Part shown: positions 1 through 10,006 of the stretch, piece by piece
How positions within the stretch are numbered: the first letter of the stretch is position 1
Layout: each line of letters begins with the position of its first letter
Assembly: GCF_005877905.1 (NCBI RefSeq)
Contig: NZ_SWDV01000023.1
Location: forward strand, 82,013-146,012
DNA: 64,000 nucleotides
Source: Pseudomonas nicosulfuronedens
GTDB taxonomy: Bacteria > Pseudomonadota > Gammaproteobacteria > Pseudomonadales > Pseudomonadaceae
Direction: 5' to 3'
The notes under the pieces: model-generated
The model's input: the letters and a program-made list of their open reading frames with translations, nothing else
Databases searched by the model: none
What the model was told of the DNA's origin: nothing
Translations under genes and position numbers: made by a program

Positions 1-2046
1 GAACGGAGCTTCCTTGTCGGTGCGCTCCTTCTTGGTCCAGGCGCTGGCGCCTACCTTGATCGCGTACACCAGCACGCTGAACACCACCAGCAGGAACAGC
101 ACGGTGAGGCCGGCGTTGATGTAGGCGTTCATCATCACGTGCTGCATCTGGCCGATGTCCTTGGCCGGGGCGATGATCTGACCAGCGTCCAGGCCGGCGG
201 AGTACTTCTTGCCCAGGGCGATGAAGCCCACAGCCGGGTTGCTGTCGAACAGCTTGATCAGGCCGGCGGTGGTGGTGCAGATCAGCAGCCAGGCGGCCGG
301 CAGGGCGGTCACCCAGACGTACTGCTGGCGCTTCATCTTGATCAGCACGACGGTGGAGAGCATCAGCGCGATACCGGCGAGCATCTGGTTGGAGATGCCG
401 AACAGCGGCCACAGCGTGTTGATGCCACCCAGCGGATCGACCACGCCCTGGTACAGCAGCCAGCCCCACAGCGCGACGCAGCCGCCGGTGCCGATGATGT
501 TGGCAGTCCAGGATTCGGTCTTCTTCAGCGCCGGGACGAAATTGCCCAGCAGGTCCTGCAGCATGAAGCGCCCGGCACGGGTGCCGGCGTCCACCGCGGT
601 GAGGATGAACAGCGCTTCGAAGAGGATCGCGAAGTGGTACCAGAAGGCCATGGTGTTCTCACCCGGCAGCACCTGGTGGAGGATGTGCGCGATGCCCACG
701 GCGAGGGTCGGCGCACCACCGGCACGGGCCAGGATGGTGGTCTCGCCGATGTCCTTGGCGGTCTGGGTCAGCACTTCCGGGGTGATGGTGAAGCCCCAGC
801 TGCTGACGGTCGCGGCCACGGCAGTGACGTCGGTACCGACGACCGCCGGCGGGCTGTTCATGGCGAAGTAGATGCCCGGCTCGATGACCGAGGCGGCGAC
901 CATCGCCATGATGGCCACGAAGGACTCCATCAGCATGCCGCCGTAGCCGATGTAGCGGGCGTCCGGCTCGCGGTTGAGCAGCTTGGGCGTGGTGCCCGAG
1001 GAGATCAGCGCGTGGAAGCCAGAGACGGCGCCACAGGCGATGGTGATGAACAGGAACGGGAACAGGCCGCCCTTCCATACCGGGCCGGTTCCGTCGGTGA
1101 ACTGGGTCAGCGCCGGCATTTTCAGCTCCGGCGAAACGATCACGATGCCGATGGCCAGGGCGATGATGGTGCCGATCTTGAGGAAGGTCGACAGGTAGTC
1201 ACGCGGCGCCAGCAGCAGCCACACCGGCAGGACTGAGGCGATGGCGCCGTAGGCGATCAGCATCCAGACGATCTGCACGCCATGGAAGGTGAACACCGGG
1301 GCCCACTCTGGGCTGGCGGCGATCTGGCCACCAAGCCAGATGGAGCCCAGCAGCAGGATGATGCCTACCACCGAAATCTCGCCGATGCGGCCCGGGCGGA
1401 TGTAGCGCATGTACACGCCCATGAACAGCGCGATCGGGATGGTCGCCAACACGGTGAACATGCCCCACGGGCTTTCGGCCAGGGCCTTCACCACGATCAG
1501 CGCGAGCACCGCGAGGATGATGATCATGATCAGGAACGCGCCGAACAGAGCGATGGTCCCCGCCACCTGCCCCATTTCCTCGCGGACCAGCTCACCCAGC
1601 GAACGCCCGTTGCGGCGGCTGGAGATGAACAGCACCATGAAATCCTGCACGGCACCGGCCAGCACCACGCCGGCAATCAGCCAGAGCGTGCCGGGCAGAT
1701 AGCCCATCTGCGCAGCCAGTACGGGACCGACCAGCGGGCCGGCGCCAGCGATGGCAGCGAAGTGGTGACCGAAGAGGATGTGCTTGTTGGTCGGGACGTA
1801 GTCCAGGCCGTCGTTGTTGAGGACCGCGGGGGTCGCTCGGTTGGCATCCAGCTGCATCACCTTGGTGGCGATGAACAGGCTGTAGTAGCGGTAGGCGACC
1901 AAGTAGATGGCAACCGCCGCGACGACGATCCACAGTGCGTTGATGGCTTCGCCGCGACGTAGTGCCACGACTCCCAAGGCAAATGCACCGACTATCGCCA
2001 CCGCCAGCCAGGCGAGGTGACGTAGCAGGCTGTTGTTATTGTTCAT
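1..2046 (-). CDS. cstA: Carbon starvation protein CstA, peptide/pyruvate-type transporter (3' end outside window)
   Basis: This inner-membrane carrier of the CstA family is thought to import peptides or pyruvate during carbon limitation. The frame is open from an ATG at 2046 to the left edge with no stop, about 682 codons, so only the last few residues should be missing from a family of about 690. The translation is strongly hydrophobic with many membrane helices and carries CstA-like stretches such as NKHILFGHHFAAIAGAGPLVGP and GTRAGRFMLQD. Codons 2-5 form an A-rich AANAANAA-type motif that may be a Hfq/Crc target. It lies downstream of the DUF3015 gene but is separated from it by a terminator, so it is probably transcribed alone. 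Confidence 0.95.
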   Translation of the reverse strand, partial: MNNNNSLLRHLAWLAVAIVGAFALGVVALRRGEAINALWIVVAAVAIYLVAYRYYSLFIATKVMQLDANRATPAVLNNDGLDYVPTNKHILFGHHFAAIAGAGPLVGPVLAAQMGYLPGTLWLIAGVVLAGAVQDFMVLFISSRRNGRSLGELVREEMGQVAGTIALFGAFLIMIIILAVLALIVVKALAESPWGMFTVLATIPIALFMGVYMRYIRPGRIGEISVVGIILLLGSIWLGGQIAASPEWAPVFTFHGVQIVWMLIAYGAIASVLPVWLLLAPRDYLSTFLKIGTIIALAIGIVIVSPELKMPALTQFTDGTGPVWKGGLFPFLFITIACGAVSGFHALISSGTTPKLLNREPDARYIGYGGMLMESFVAIMAMVAASVIEPGIYFAMNSPPAVVGTDVTAVAATVSSWGFTITPEVLTQTAKDIGETTILARAGGAPTLAVGIAHILHQVLPGENTMAFWYHFAILFEALFILTAVDAGTRAGRFMLQDLLGNFVPALKKTESWTANIIGTGGCVALWGWLLYQGVVDPLGGINTLWPLFGISNQMLAGIALMLSTVVLIKMKRQQYVWVTALPAAWLLICTTTAGLIKLFDSNPAVGFIALGKKYSAGLDAGQIIAPAKDIGQMQHVMMNAYINAGLTVLFLLVVFSVLVYAIKVGASAWTKKERTDKEAPF
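2032..2043 (-). promoter_or_regulatory. Candidate Hfq/Crc catabolite-repression motif at the cstA start
   Basis: Directly after the cstA ATG the mRNA reads AACAATAACAAC, a run that fits the AANAANAA pattern bound by Hfq with Crc in pseudomonads. Such motifs near start codons block translation when preferred carbon sources are present. CstA is a carbon-starvation gene, so this control would make sense. The match is seen in the sequence; binding is inferred. Confidence 0.5.
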
Positions 2047-2190
2047 AGCGAGGCTTCCGACAGTTTGAAGGCGAGAATTCGCAGAAAAATTCTAGTCTTT
2101 TCCAGCGACCCATTCATACGACCTTAGTCTAGAGCGGTTACGCGCTTATTGCCGGAGGTCAACGCGTTCCGACCCTGGAGTCAGGAAATG

Positions 2191-2217
2191 AAAAGGCCCG
2201 CCTGAGGCGGGCCCTTT
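2191..2217 (-). terminator. Rho-independent terminator after the DUF3015 gene
   Basis: An 8-bp inverted repeat, GGCCCGCC (2195-2202) and GGCGGGCC (2206-2213) with a 3-nt loop, is followed on the minus strand by TTTTC. It lies just beyond the stop codon of the gene at 2235-2744 and before cstA, separating the two transcripts. Confidence 0.85.
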
Positions 2218-2234
2218 CATGCTGCGGCAGATTG

Positions 2235-2744
2235 TCAGGCAGGCTGCTTGGCGTACTGCGCCAGCGTCTGGTCACGGCTCATCACGGCCAGGGTGTTGTT
2301 CAGCACCTGCTCGCCGGTGGCGTCCTTGGAGGTGAAGATCTCACCGAAGTGCTGCTGGGTGACCTGAGCGAAATGGGCGCGATCCTGGGTCGGAATACCG
2401 AGCAGGACGGCGTAGGCGTCCAGTGCTTCACCGTGTCCCTGGGCCATGTTCTCGGCGATGTTGTCGAGCATGCCGTTCATGGCGAAGATCGAGCGACCGC
2501 CGTAGGTGATGCGCTGGCTGGCGTCGCAACCGTTGGTCCCGGAGGTCAGGCCGAAGGTGGCGTTGCCCGAGGTACCGTTGGTGGTGGTGGCCAGCAGGTG
2601 CGGGAACAGGCCGCGCTGACCATCGAAGACCATGTTGCCCCAGCCGCAACCCTTGCCGCTCTGGCCAGCTTCGTCCGCGTGCGCTGCCAGGCTGGCAACG
2701 CTGATAACCCCAAAAATCAGACCCTTGATGAGTTTATTGTCCAT
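2235..2744 (-). CDS. DUF3015 family exported protein
   Basis: This 169-residue protein has a signal peptide (MDNKLIKGLIFGVISVASLAAHA) followed by a DUF3015-type domain containing GKGCGWGNMVFDG and CDASQRITYGG, with cysteines that may pair in the periplasm. The function of the family is not known. I chose the ATG at 2744 because a signal peptide begins there and GGAG precedes it; an upstream extension to 2873 lacks a signal sequence. It is monocistronic, with a terminator downstream, and is divergent from the PilZ gene. It sits in the same place as PA4607 in PAO1, from memory. Confidence 0.85.
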   Translation of the reverse strand: MDNKLIKGLIFGVISVASLAAHADEAGQSGKGCGWGNMVFDGQRGLFPHLLATTTNGTSGNATFGLTSGTNGCDASQRITYGGRSIFAMNGMLDNIAENMAQGHGEALDAYAVLLGIPTQDRAHFAQVTQQHFGEIFTSKDATGEQVLNNTLAVMSRDQTLAQYAKQPA

Positions 2745-2923
2745 GCTCTGCACTCCGCAGTTGTAGTGGTTAAACGCACATGGAGCTTTGGCGAGGGTCA
2801 GCAGACTGTCAAACCCGCTCGGGCTGCGTCTGACGGACGAAACGTCAGCAATCGGTGTACGACGCGTCAGCAATGGCTTGCGTCTATAGTGAGGCGAAGC
2901 AGAAACGGCCGGAGAGCCACGAC

Positions 2924-3292
2924 ATGACTGACGATCACGACGAGCGCCGACGCTTCCAGCGCATCGCCTTTGACGCCGGCACCGAGATCAGCCAGGGCGA
3001 CCTGCGCTGGAAGGTGACGCTGCTGGACCTGTCCCTTCAGGGGCTGCTGGTGCAACGTCCGGAACACTGGAGCATCGTCGCGCAGGAACCGGTGCAGGTG
3101 CGCATCTACCTGGGCTTCGACGTCAACGTCTATATGGAGGCCGACCTCGCCTGGGAACGTGAAGGCCTGCTGGGCTTCAACTGCCGGCACATCGACCTGG
3201 ACTCCATCAGCCACCTGCGCCGCCTGGTGGAGCTGAACCTGGGTGACGAATCGCTGCTGGAGCGGGAACTGACGCTACTGAGCGAGCATTGA
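2924..3292 (+). CDS. mapZ: PilZ-domain c-di-GMP receptor, MapZ orthologue
   Basis: This 122-residue single-domain PilZ protein binds cyclic di-GMP. The two ligand motifs are visible: RRFQR at residues 9-13 and DLSLQG at 35-40. The C-terminal part ([20 protein letters not shown]) matches my recollection of P. aeruginosa PA4608/MapZ, which in that species binds the methyltransferase CheR1 when loaded with c-di-GMP and so alters chemotaxis. The ATG at 2924 follows GGAG and places the RxxxR motif at the usual N-terminal position. An upstream ATG-like start at 2855 would add 23 unrelated residues. A REP-like palindrome follows the stop. Confidence 0.93.
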   Translation: MTDDHDERRRFQRIAFDAGTEISQGDLRWKVTLLDLSLQGLLVQRPEHWSIVAQEPVQVRIYLGFDVNVYMEADLAWEREGLLGFNCRHIDLDSISHLRRLVELNLGDESLLERELTLLSEH

Positions 3293-3299
3293 AATCCCC

Positions 3300-3347
3300 T
3301 GTAGGAGCGCGCCATGCGCGCGATCGCGGGCATGGCCCGCTCCTACA
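3300..3347. repeat. REP-like palindrome between mapZ and radA
   Basis: The element begins TGTAGGAGC and ends GCTCCTACA, with a second internal palindrome GCGCGC. It is a variant of the GTAGGAGCGAGC family found elsewhere in the window and lies between two convergent genes, where it may act as a transcription barrier. Confidence 0.75.
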
Positions 3348-3355
3348 AGGATGAA

Positions 3356-4735
3356 TTACTCGAATAGCGCATCCAGCGCCTGCTCCAGGCGCGTCACCGC
3401 GATGACCTGCAGGCCGGGCGGCGACTCCTTCGGTGCGTTGCCCTTGGGCACGATCGCACGCTTGAAGCCATGCTTGGCCGCTTCCTTCAGGCGTTCCTGG
3501 CCACTGGGCACCGGCCGCACCTCGCCGGACAACCCGACCTCGCCGAACACCAGCAACTGGTGATCCAGCGGACGGTTGCGCAAGCTGGACATCACCGCCG
3601 CCATCAACGCCAGGTCCGAAGCCGTCTCCAGAACCTTCACACCGCCGACTACGTTGAGGAACACGTCCTGGTCGTAGGTCGGAATACCGCCATGGCGGTG
3701 CAGCACCGCCAGCAGCATGGCCAAGCGGTTCTGGTCCAGGCCCAGGGTCACTCGACGCGGGTTGGCCAGGTGGCTGGTGTCCACCAGCGCCTGCACTTCC
3801 ACCAGCATCGGCCGCGAGCCTTCCCAGGTGGCCATGACCACGCTGCCCGGCACCGATTCCTGGGCGCGAGTGAGGAAAATTGCCGACGGGTTGGAGACTT
3901 CCTTCAGACCACGGTCGGTCATGGCGAAAACGCCCAGTTCGTTCACCGCGCCGAAGCGGTTCTTCACCGCACGGAGCAGGCGCAGGCGGCCGTCGGACTC
4001 GCCCTCGAAATACAGCACGGTGTCGACCATGTGCTCCAGTACGCGCGGGCCGGCCAGGGAGCCTTCCTTGGTGACGTGACCGACCAGGAAGATCGCCGTG
4101 CCGCTCTGCTTGGCGAAACGCACCAGCAGCGCCGCACTCTCGCGCACCTGCGCGACGCCGCCCGGCGCGGATTGCAGCTGTTCGGTGAAGATGGTCTGGA
4201 TCGAGTCGATCACCATCACCTTGGGCTGCTCCTGGCGCGCCGTGGCGATGATGGTTTCGATGCAGGTCTCGGTCATGACCTTGAGCTTGTCTTCGGGCAG
4301 GCCCAGGCGGCGGGCACGCATGGCGACCTGCTGCTGGGATTCCTCGCCCGTGACATAGAGCGCCGGCAGGCGCGTGGCGATGTTGCAGAGGGTCTGCAGG
4401 AGGATGGTGGACTTGCCGATGCCGGGGTCGCCACCGATCAGCACGACCGAGCCGTCGACCAGGCCGCCGCCCAGGGCGCGATCCAGCTCCGCCGAGGCGG
4501 TGGAGAAACGGGGCATTTCCTCGACGCTGACTTCGGCGAGGGTCTTGATGTTGGCCTGCTGGCCGGCCCAGCCGCCACGGCCGGAAGAGCTACTGCCCGA
4601 GCCACCCGTGGGGGTGGTGTCGATGACGGTTTCGACCAGAGTGTTCCAGGCACCGCAATCAGGGCACTGACCGGCCCATTTCGGGTAGGTGGCGCCGCAC
4701 TCGGTGCAGCCGTACATGCGCTTGGCCTTGGCCAT
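3356..4735 (-). CDS. radA: DNA repair protein RadA (Sms), branch-migration helicase
   Basis: RadA is a RecA-like hexameric ATPase that drives branch migration of recombination intermediates. The 459-residue protein has the full family architecture: a zinc finger C10-x2-C13...C24-x2-C27, the Walker A segment GGDPGIGKST near 101-110, the RadA-specific KNRFG motif at 258-262, and a C-terminal Lon-protease-like domain ending in the LEQALDALFE helix. Its length is normal for the family. The ATG at 4735 is preceded by GGAAG. It is convergent with mapZ and may be followed by the REP element instead of a classical terminator. Confidence 0.97.
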   Translation of the reverse strand: MAKAKRMYGCTECGATYPKWAGQCPDCGAWNTLVETVIDTTPTGGSGSSSSGRGGWAGQQANIKTLAEVSVEEMPRFSTASAELDRALGGGLVDGSVVLIGGDPGIGKSTILLQTLCNIATRLPALYVTGEESQQQVAMRARRLGLPEDKLKVMTETCIETIIATARQEQPKVMVIDSIQTIFTEQLQSAPGGVAQVRESAALLVRFAKQSGTAIFLVGHVTKEGSLAGPRVLEHMVDTVLYFEGESDGRLRLLRAVKNRFGAVNELGVFAMTDRGLKEVSNPSAIFLTRAQESVPGSVVMATWEGSRPMLVEVQALVDTSHLANPRRVTLGLDQNRLAMLLAVLHRHGGIPTYDQDVFLNVVGGVKVLETASDLALMAAVMSSLRNRPLDHQLLVFGEVGLSGEVRPVPSGQERLKEAAKHGFKRAIVPKGNAPKESPPGLQVIAVTRLEQALDALFE

Positions 4736-4789
4736 GAGGGACTTCCGTCGAATACAAAGTCCGCATCATAGCCAATCGGGCCAGGCGCT

Positions 4790-5032
4790 TCAGCTCGCGA
4801 GGCGGCGGTACTGGCTTTCCATATCGTGCTTGAGGCTTTCGCGGCGCATCAGCAGCGAGGCCAGGGTGCAGTCGGGGCGTTCGATGCCCTCCTCCACGCG
4901 GCCGATTCGCTGGTCCAGCAGCTCGTACTGCAGCTTCAGGCGAACCAGTCGCTCCTGCGCGCGCAGGGCATCGGCGTTGCGTTTGGGGAGCTTGGTGACG
5001 GAGTTGCCAGAGGACGAAATGGCTTTACGCAT
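4790..5032 (-). CDS. Small coiled-coil protein, DUF465-like
   Basis: This small, highly charged protein of 80 residues is predicted to be helical (LKLQYELLDQRIGRVEEGIE, then RRESLKHDMESQYRRL). The pattern resembles the YdcH/DUF465 core of the neighbouring gene, but I cannot assign a function. I chose the ATG at 5032 over an in-frame GTG at 5086 because a well-placed ANR-type promoter (5093-5106) would start transcription near 5058, inside the longer version. No strong Shine-Dalgarno sequence is visible at either start, so the start is uncertain. Confidence 0.65.
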   Translation of the reverse strand: MRKAISSSGNSVTKLPKRNADALRAQERLVRLKLQYELLDQRIGRVEEGIERPDCTLASLLMRRESLKHDMESQYRRLAS

Positions 5033-5064
5033 GGCGGTGGCACCGGTTGGAAAGAGATGACGGG

Positions 5065-5106
5065 AGCCTACGCCTCGCTCCGACACACACCCTTGACTTT
5101 GATCAA
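5065..5106 (-). promoter_or_regulatory. Candidate ANR/FNR-type class II promoter
   Basis: TTGATCAAAGTCAA on the minus strand (5106-5093) matches the ANR/DNR consensus TTGAT-N4-ATCAA at nine of ten defined positions. A hexamer TAGGCT at 5070-5065 lies where the -10 box falls if the site is centred 41.5 bases before the start of transcription, the class II arrangement. It would drive the small gene at 4790-5032 under low oxygen. Confidence 0.6.
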
Positions 5107-5108
5107 GC

Positions 5109-5351
5109 TCAGCCGGATCGCTTGAGCAGGTCGGAAATCTCGTCTTTCAGCGCCACGCGTTGCAGTTTGAGGGAGTTGAGAGCGAGGTCGTCCATCGCCT
5201 GGCGGCCGTCCTCGATGTCGTAGATCTTCTTGTCCAGCTCCTCGTAGCTGGCGGCCATGCGGGTGAAGTTCGCGTCCTTCCCGTGCAACCGGGTCATCAG
5301 GGCCTTCTGGTCGGGGAATTCGCGGGACAGGGGATGATGCTCGAGCGGCAT
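5109..5351 (-). CDS. YdcH/DUF465 family small protein
   Basis: This 80-residue protein fits the DUF465 (YdcH) family throughout: it begins with the characteristic HHPLSREFP segment, then ASYEELDKKIYDIEDGRQ, and ends LKDEISDLLKRSG. These are short helical-hairpin proteins of unknown function. The ATG at 5351 follows AGGAGGC. The gene ends a few bases before the ANR-like site, so the next gene downstream could be read both from this transcript and from its own promoter. Confidence 0.85.
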   Translation of the reverse strand: MPLEHHPLSREFPDQKALMTRLHGKDANFTRMAASYEELDKKIYDIEDGRQAMDDLALNSLKLQRVALKDEISDLLKRSG

Positions 5352-5536
5352 GGCGGGCCTCCTTCTGTGGATGCTTGGGCATGAATGGCTTGCCCGATAA
5401 GCCTAGACCACCGCGCGATGCCGCCCACAGCCGCCGGTCAACCCATTGGAATTGAGCGCACACGGGGTGTTCAGACGGCGACAGGCCGCTAAACTGCGCC
5501 TGTCCCCCTCTATCTTGCGTAACAAGGAGTCAGTGC

Positions 5537-5953
5537 ATGAGTCTGCTTAGCGAATTCAAGGCCTTCGCGGTCAAGGGCAACGTCGTCGACATGGCCGTCG
5601 GTATCATCATCGGCGCCGCGTTCGGCAAGATCGTCTCGTCCTTCGTCGGCGACGTGATCATGCCGCCCATCGGCCTGCTGATCGGTGGCGTGGACTTCTC
5701 CGACCTGGCCATCACGCTCAAGGCCGCCGAGGGCGATGTGCCCGCAGTGGTGCTGGCCTATGGCAAATTCCTTCAGACCTGCCTGGACTTCATCATCGTC
5801 GCCTTCGCCATCTTCATGGGCATCAAGGCGATCAACCGTCTCAAGCGCGAGGAAGCCGTGGAGCCCAGCGCTCCGCCGGTGCCTACGCCTGAAGAAACCC
5901 TGCTGACCGAGATCCGCGACCTGCTCAAGCAGCAGAACAACCGCGCTCCTTGA
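5537..5953 (+). CDS. mscL: Large-conductance mechanosensitive channel MscL
   Basis: MscL is a homopentameric inner-membrane channel that opens under extreme tension to release solutes on osmotic downshock. The 138-residue protein shows the N-terminal amphipathic helix ([20 protein letters not shown]), the first membrane helix with the glycine-rich pore lining ([15 protein letters not shown]), the GDVIMPPIG segment, a second helix near 80-100, and a charged C-terminal helix ending [12 protein letters not shown]. Length is normal. AAGGAG precedes the ATG at 5537. It is convergent with the TerC-type gene. Confidence 0.97.
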   Translation: MSLLSEFKAFAVKGNVVDMAVGIIIGAAFGKIVSSFVGDVIMPPIGLLIGGVDFSDLAITLKAAEGDVPAVVLAYGKFLQTCLDFIIVAFAIFMGIKAINRLKREEAVEPSAPPVPTPEETLLTEIRDLLKQQNNRAP

Positions 5954-5992
5954 GCAGATCGATGATCGGGCCGGGCGCGCCCCCTCCTGGCG

Positions 5993-7543
5993 TCAGGCCG
6001 GCGGCGTAAGCAGCACGCGGCCGATGCGCCGCTCGCTGACATCCGTCACCTCCAGGCGCCAGCCGCCCAGCTCCAGCGTGTCCCCCTTGGCCGGCAAGCG
6101 GCCAAGGTGCTTGAGCGCCAGCCCACCGAGGGTCTGGTACTCCGCTGTCGGGCGAGCATGGAAGCCGACCCTGTCGGCCAGCGCCGACAGCGTCACGGCA
6201 CCGTCCACCCGGTAGGCGCCCGCCTCCGCCTCGATGTCCGTACCGGACACCTCGCTGGCGTCCGGCAGCTCACCGGCGATGGCTTCCAGCACGTCGGTCA
6301 TGCTCAGCATGCCCTCGAAGCCACCGAACTCGTTGACCACAAAGGCCAGGTGAGTAGAGGCCTCACGCATTTGTTCCAGTGCGCCCAGCACCGTGCTGCT
6401 GTCCGGCAGGCTCAGCGGCTCGCGCAGCAGCGGCAGGATGTCCAGCTCGCGGCCCTGCAGCAGGGCAGAGAACAGCTCCTTCTTGTGCACATAGCCCAGC
6501 GGCTCGTCGATGTTGCCTTCACGGATCACCAGCAGGCGCGAGTACGGCGACTCCAGCAGCGCACGGCGGATGTTCTCCGGGCTGTCGGCCACGTCCACCC
6601 GATGCACGCGCTGGCGGTCGATCATCACGGCTTTTACCGGACGCTCGGCCAGGCCCAGCACACCGCTGATCATCACCCGCTCGCGGCGGTCGAACGGCGC
6701 GTCGCCGCCATCGTCCGGGCCCACCAGGTCGGCGATCTCCTCACCCACCTCATCGGCGTCGACCTTGCCACCCATCAGGCGCAGCACGGCGTGGGCGGTG
6801 CGCTGGCGCAAACCACGCTGACCGCGCTGGCTCTTCTGGCGCTTCCAGCGCACCAGCTGGTTGGCCATCTCGATCAGCAGGCTGAAGCCGATGGCAGCGT
6901 ACAGGTAGCCTTTCGGGATGTGGAAGCCCAGGCCTTCGGCAGTCAGGCTGAAGCCGATCATCAGCAGGAAGCCCAGGCAGAGCATGATCACCGTCGGGTG
7001 CTCGTTGACGAAGCGGGTCAGCGGCTTGCTGGCCACCATCATCAGGCCGATGGAGAAGATCACCGCGATCATCATCACTTCCAGCTGGTCGACCATGCCC
7101 ACGGCGGTGATCACCGCGTCAAGGGAGAACACAGCGTCCAGCACCACGATCTGCGCGACCACCGGCCAGAACGCGGCATAGACGCGCTTGCCGTTGGAAG
7201 TGTGCACACGGCCTTCAAGGCGCTCATGCAGCTCCAGCGTGGCCTTGAACAACAGGAACAGACCACCGAACAACATGATCAGGTCGCGGCCAGAGAAGGT
7301 CTTGCCGAACACTTCAATGAGCGGTTCGGTGAGCGTAACCAGCCAGGAAATGCTCGCCAGCAGGCCCAGGCGCATCAGCAGCGCCAGCGACAGGCCGATC
7401 AGCCGCGCGCGGTCGCGCAGGTGCGGCGGCAGCTTGTCCGCAAGGATCGCGATGAAGACCAGGTTATCGATGCCGAGCACCAGCTCGAGCAGGATCAGGG
7501 TGAGCAGGCCAAGCCAGGCCGTGGGGTCCATCAACCATTCCAT
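5993..7543 (-). CDS. TerC-type membrane protein with CBS pair and CorC/HlyC domain
   Basis: The 516-residue protein combines three parts. Residues 1 to about 235 form a TerC-family membrane domain with the acidic motifs [12 protein letters not shown] and [14 protein letters not shown], typical of a proposed metal-ion exporter. Residues about 290-415 form a pair of CBS domains ([20 protein letters not shown]). The last 90 residues form a transporter-associated CorC/HlyC domain ([21 protein letters not shown]). This matches the YegH/YoaE-like branch, probably linked to divalent metal export or envelope homeostasis; the substrate is unproven. The ATG at 7543 is preceded by GGTGAG. A short upstream open frame overlaps its start. 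Confidence 0.88.
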   Translation of the reverse strand: MEWLMDPTAWLGLLTLILLELVLGIDNLVFIAILADKLPPHLRDRARLIGLSLALLMRLGLLASISWLVTLTEPLIEVFGKTFSGRDLIMLFGGLFLLFKATLELHERLEGRVHTSNGKRVYAAFWPVVAQIVVLDAVFSLDAVITAVGMVDQLEVMMIAVIFSIGLMMVASKPLTRFVNEHPTVIMLCLGFLLMIGFSLTAEGLGFHIPKGYLYAAIGFSLLIEMANQLVRWKRQKSQRGQRGLRQRTAHAVLRLMGGKVDADEVGEEIADLVGPDDGGDAPFDRRERVMISGVLGLAERPVKAVMIDRQRVHRVDVADSPENIRRALLESPYSRLLVIREGNIDEPLGYVHKKELFSALLQGRELDILPLLREPLSLPDSSTVLGALEQMREASTHLAFVVNEFGGFEGMLSMTDVLEAIAGELPDASEVSGTDIEAEAGAYRVDGAVTLSALADRVGFHARPTAEYQTLGGLALKHLGRLPAKGDTLELGGWRLEVTDVSERRIGRVLLTPPA

Positions 7544-7680
7544 GTCGACTCACCTCGCTGGGTGCGCGCCATGGCAGGCTGGGAAGGCTTATCCGCGAAC
7601 GCGGGTGCCGGGGGAGGTTCGCCGACCACCGGCTCTACAGGGGTAGATAGCGGGGTCGGCGTCGTACTTTGACTGTCCAT
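7531..7680 (-). CDS. Possible proline/threonine-rich leader peptide upstream of the TerC-type gene
   Basis: A 49-codon frame starts at an ATG at 7680 and ends at a TGA (7531-7533) located 10 bases inside the TerC-type gene, so the two would be translationally coupled. The peptide is rich in Pro, Thr and Ser with no recognisable domain. A stem of five base pairs (GTCCG/CGGAC) lies immediately upstream of its start. No convincing ribosome site is visible, so it may be fortuitous. Confidence 0.25.
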   Translation of the reverse strand: MDSQSTTPTPLSTPVEPVVGEPPPAPAFADKPSQPAMARTQRGESTWNG

Positions 7681-7682
7681 AA

Positions 7683-7705
7683 GGTCCGAAAAAAGGGAAA
7701 CGGAC
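7683..7705 (-). other. Small stem-loop upstream of the TerC-type gene
   Basis: On the minus strand GTCCG, a pyrimidine-rich 12-nt loop and CGGAC form a hairpin about 145 bases before the TerC-type start codon. The 5' region has no recognisable yybP-ykoY (manganese) riboswitch core. The role is unknown. Confidence 0.35.
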
Positions 7706-7772
7706 GCTCATCCTAAGGGCAAAGGGCCTTCACCCTAAGCAGACAATCTTTTCAAAATCTATCGAACGAGGC

Positions 7773-8549
7773 TCACCAATAGTTTTCCACGGCGATCTGG
7801 CCGGGCTTGCGCGTCAGCGCCAGACTCATGCCGCGGGCCTTCAGCACGGCACGGGTGTCTTCGATCATCTGCGGGTTGCCACAGAGCATCACCCGTGAAT
7901 GTTCCGGAGTGAGTTCCAGACCGGCGGCGCGTTCCAGTTCGCCGTTCTCGATCAGCGTGGTGATCCGCGCGTTCAGGCAGCCGGGCACCTGTTCGCGGGT
8001 GACCACCGGGATGAACTGCAGCTTGTGGATATGCTCGGCCAGGTGCTCCATCGCGCCGAAGCTGGCAATCAGGTCACGGTAGGCCAGTTCCTTCTCCTCG
8101 CGGGCGCTGTAGACCAGCTTGATGGTCTCGAAGCGCTCCCATACCTCGAAGTCCTGGAGGATCGACAGGAACGGCGCAAGGCCGGTGCCAGTCGCCAGCA
8201 GCCAGAGGTCGCGGCCGTCGGGGAAACGGTCGAGGGTGAGGAAGCCGAAGGCCTGGCGGTCCACCAGTAACTGGTCGCCGACGCGCAGGCGGCTGAGCTC
8301 ACTGGTGAATTCGCCGCCGGGGACGACGATGGAGAAGAACTCGAGGAAGTCGTCGTGGGGCGCCGAAACCATCGAGTAGGCACGCCAGACGATGCTGCCG
8401 CTGGGCTTGTACACACCCAGGCGGGCAAACTGCCCGGCGCGGAAGCGGTAGCCGCTGTCGCGGGTGGTGCGCAGGGTGAACAGGCTCGGGGTGAGCGTCT
8501 GCACCTCCACCAGGGTCTGGCGGGTGAACTTCTCTTCGCTGGCGGTCAT
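7773..8549 (-). CDS. fpr: Ferredoxin/flavodoxin-NADP+ reductase
   Basis: This FAD enzyme moves electrons between NADPH and ferredoxin or flavodoxin in the cytoplasm. The 258-residue protein shows the FAD-binding RAYSMVSAP motif, the NADP-binding LLATGTGLAPFLSIL segment, MLCGNPQM near the C-terminus, and a terminal aromatic pair (ENYW) typical of bacterial subclass I reductases. The ATG at 8549 follows GGGAG; an extension to 8660 lacks family similarity. In PAO1 the syntenic gene, from memory, is PA4615, an fprB-type paralogue; which paralogue this is cannot be settled from sequence alone. Confidence 0.92.
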   Translation of the reverse strand: MTASEEKFTRQTLVEVQTLTPSLFTLRTTRDSGYRFRAGQFARLGVYKPSGSIVWRAYSMVSAPHDDFLEFFSIVVPGGEFTSELSRLRVGDQLLVDRQAFGFLTLDRFPDGRDLWLLATGTGLAPFLSILQDFEVWERFETIKLVYSAREEKELAYRDLIASFGAMEHLAEHIHKLQFIPVVTREQVPGCLNARITTLIENGELERAAGLELTPEHSRVMLCGNPQMIEDTRAVLKARGMSLALTRKPGQIAVENYW

Positions 8550-8670
8550 TGTCCGCTCCCAATTCAAGAACCGGCCTATTTTCCCGTATTGGCGCGCGAA
8601 GAAACACCCGCAAGGCTTGTGGCTATCCCGCGAGATCGCCACAAGCCTGTCCCAGATCACTGCTGACGGA

Positions 8671-10006
<1,336 letters not shown>

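Noticed and set aside
139..1236. Long plus-strand frame opposite cstA
   Set aside because: It is the antisense shadow of the CstA coding frame in GC-rich DNA, with no domain, and is very rich in Arg, Gly and His. The minus-strand frame reads through as a clear CstA.
3470..4771. 433-codon frame opposite radA
   Set aside because: Antisense shadow rich in Gln, His and Arg; radA on the other strand has all expected motifs.
7544..7772. Manganese (yybP-ykoY) riboswitch upstream of the TerC-type gene
   Set aside because: TerC-family genes are often controlled this way, but the conserved core sequences of that riboswitch are not present. Only a small five-pair hairpin was found.
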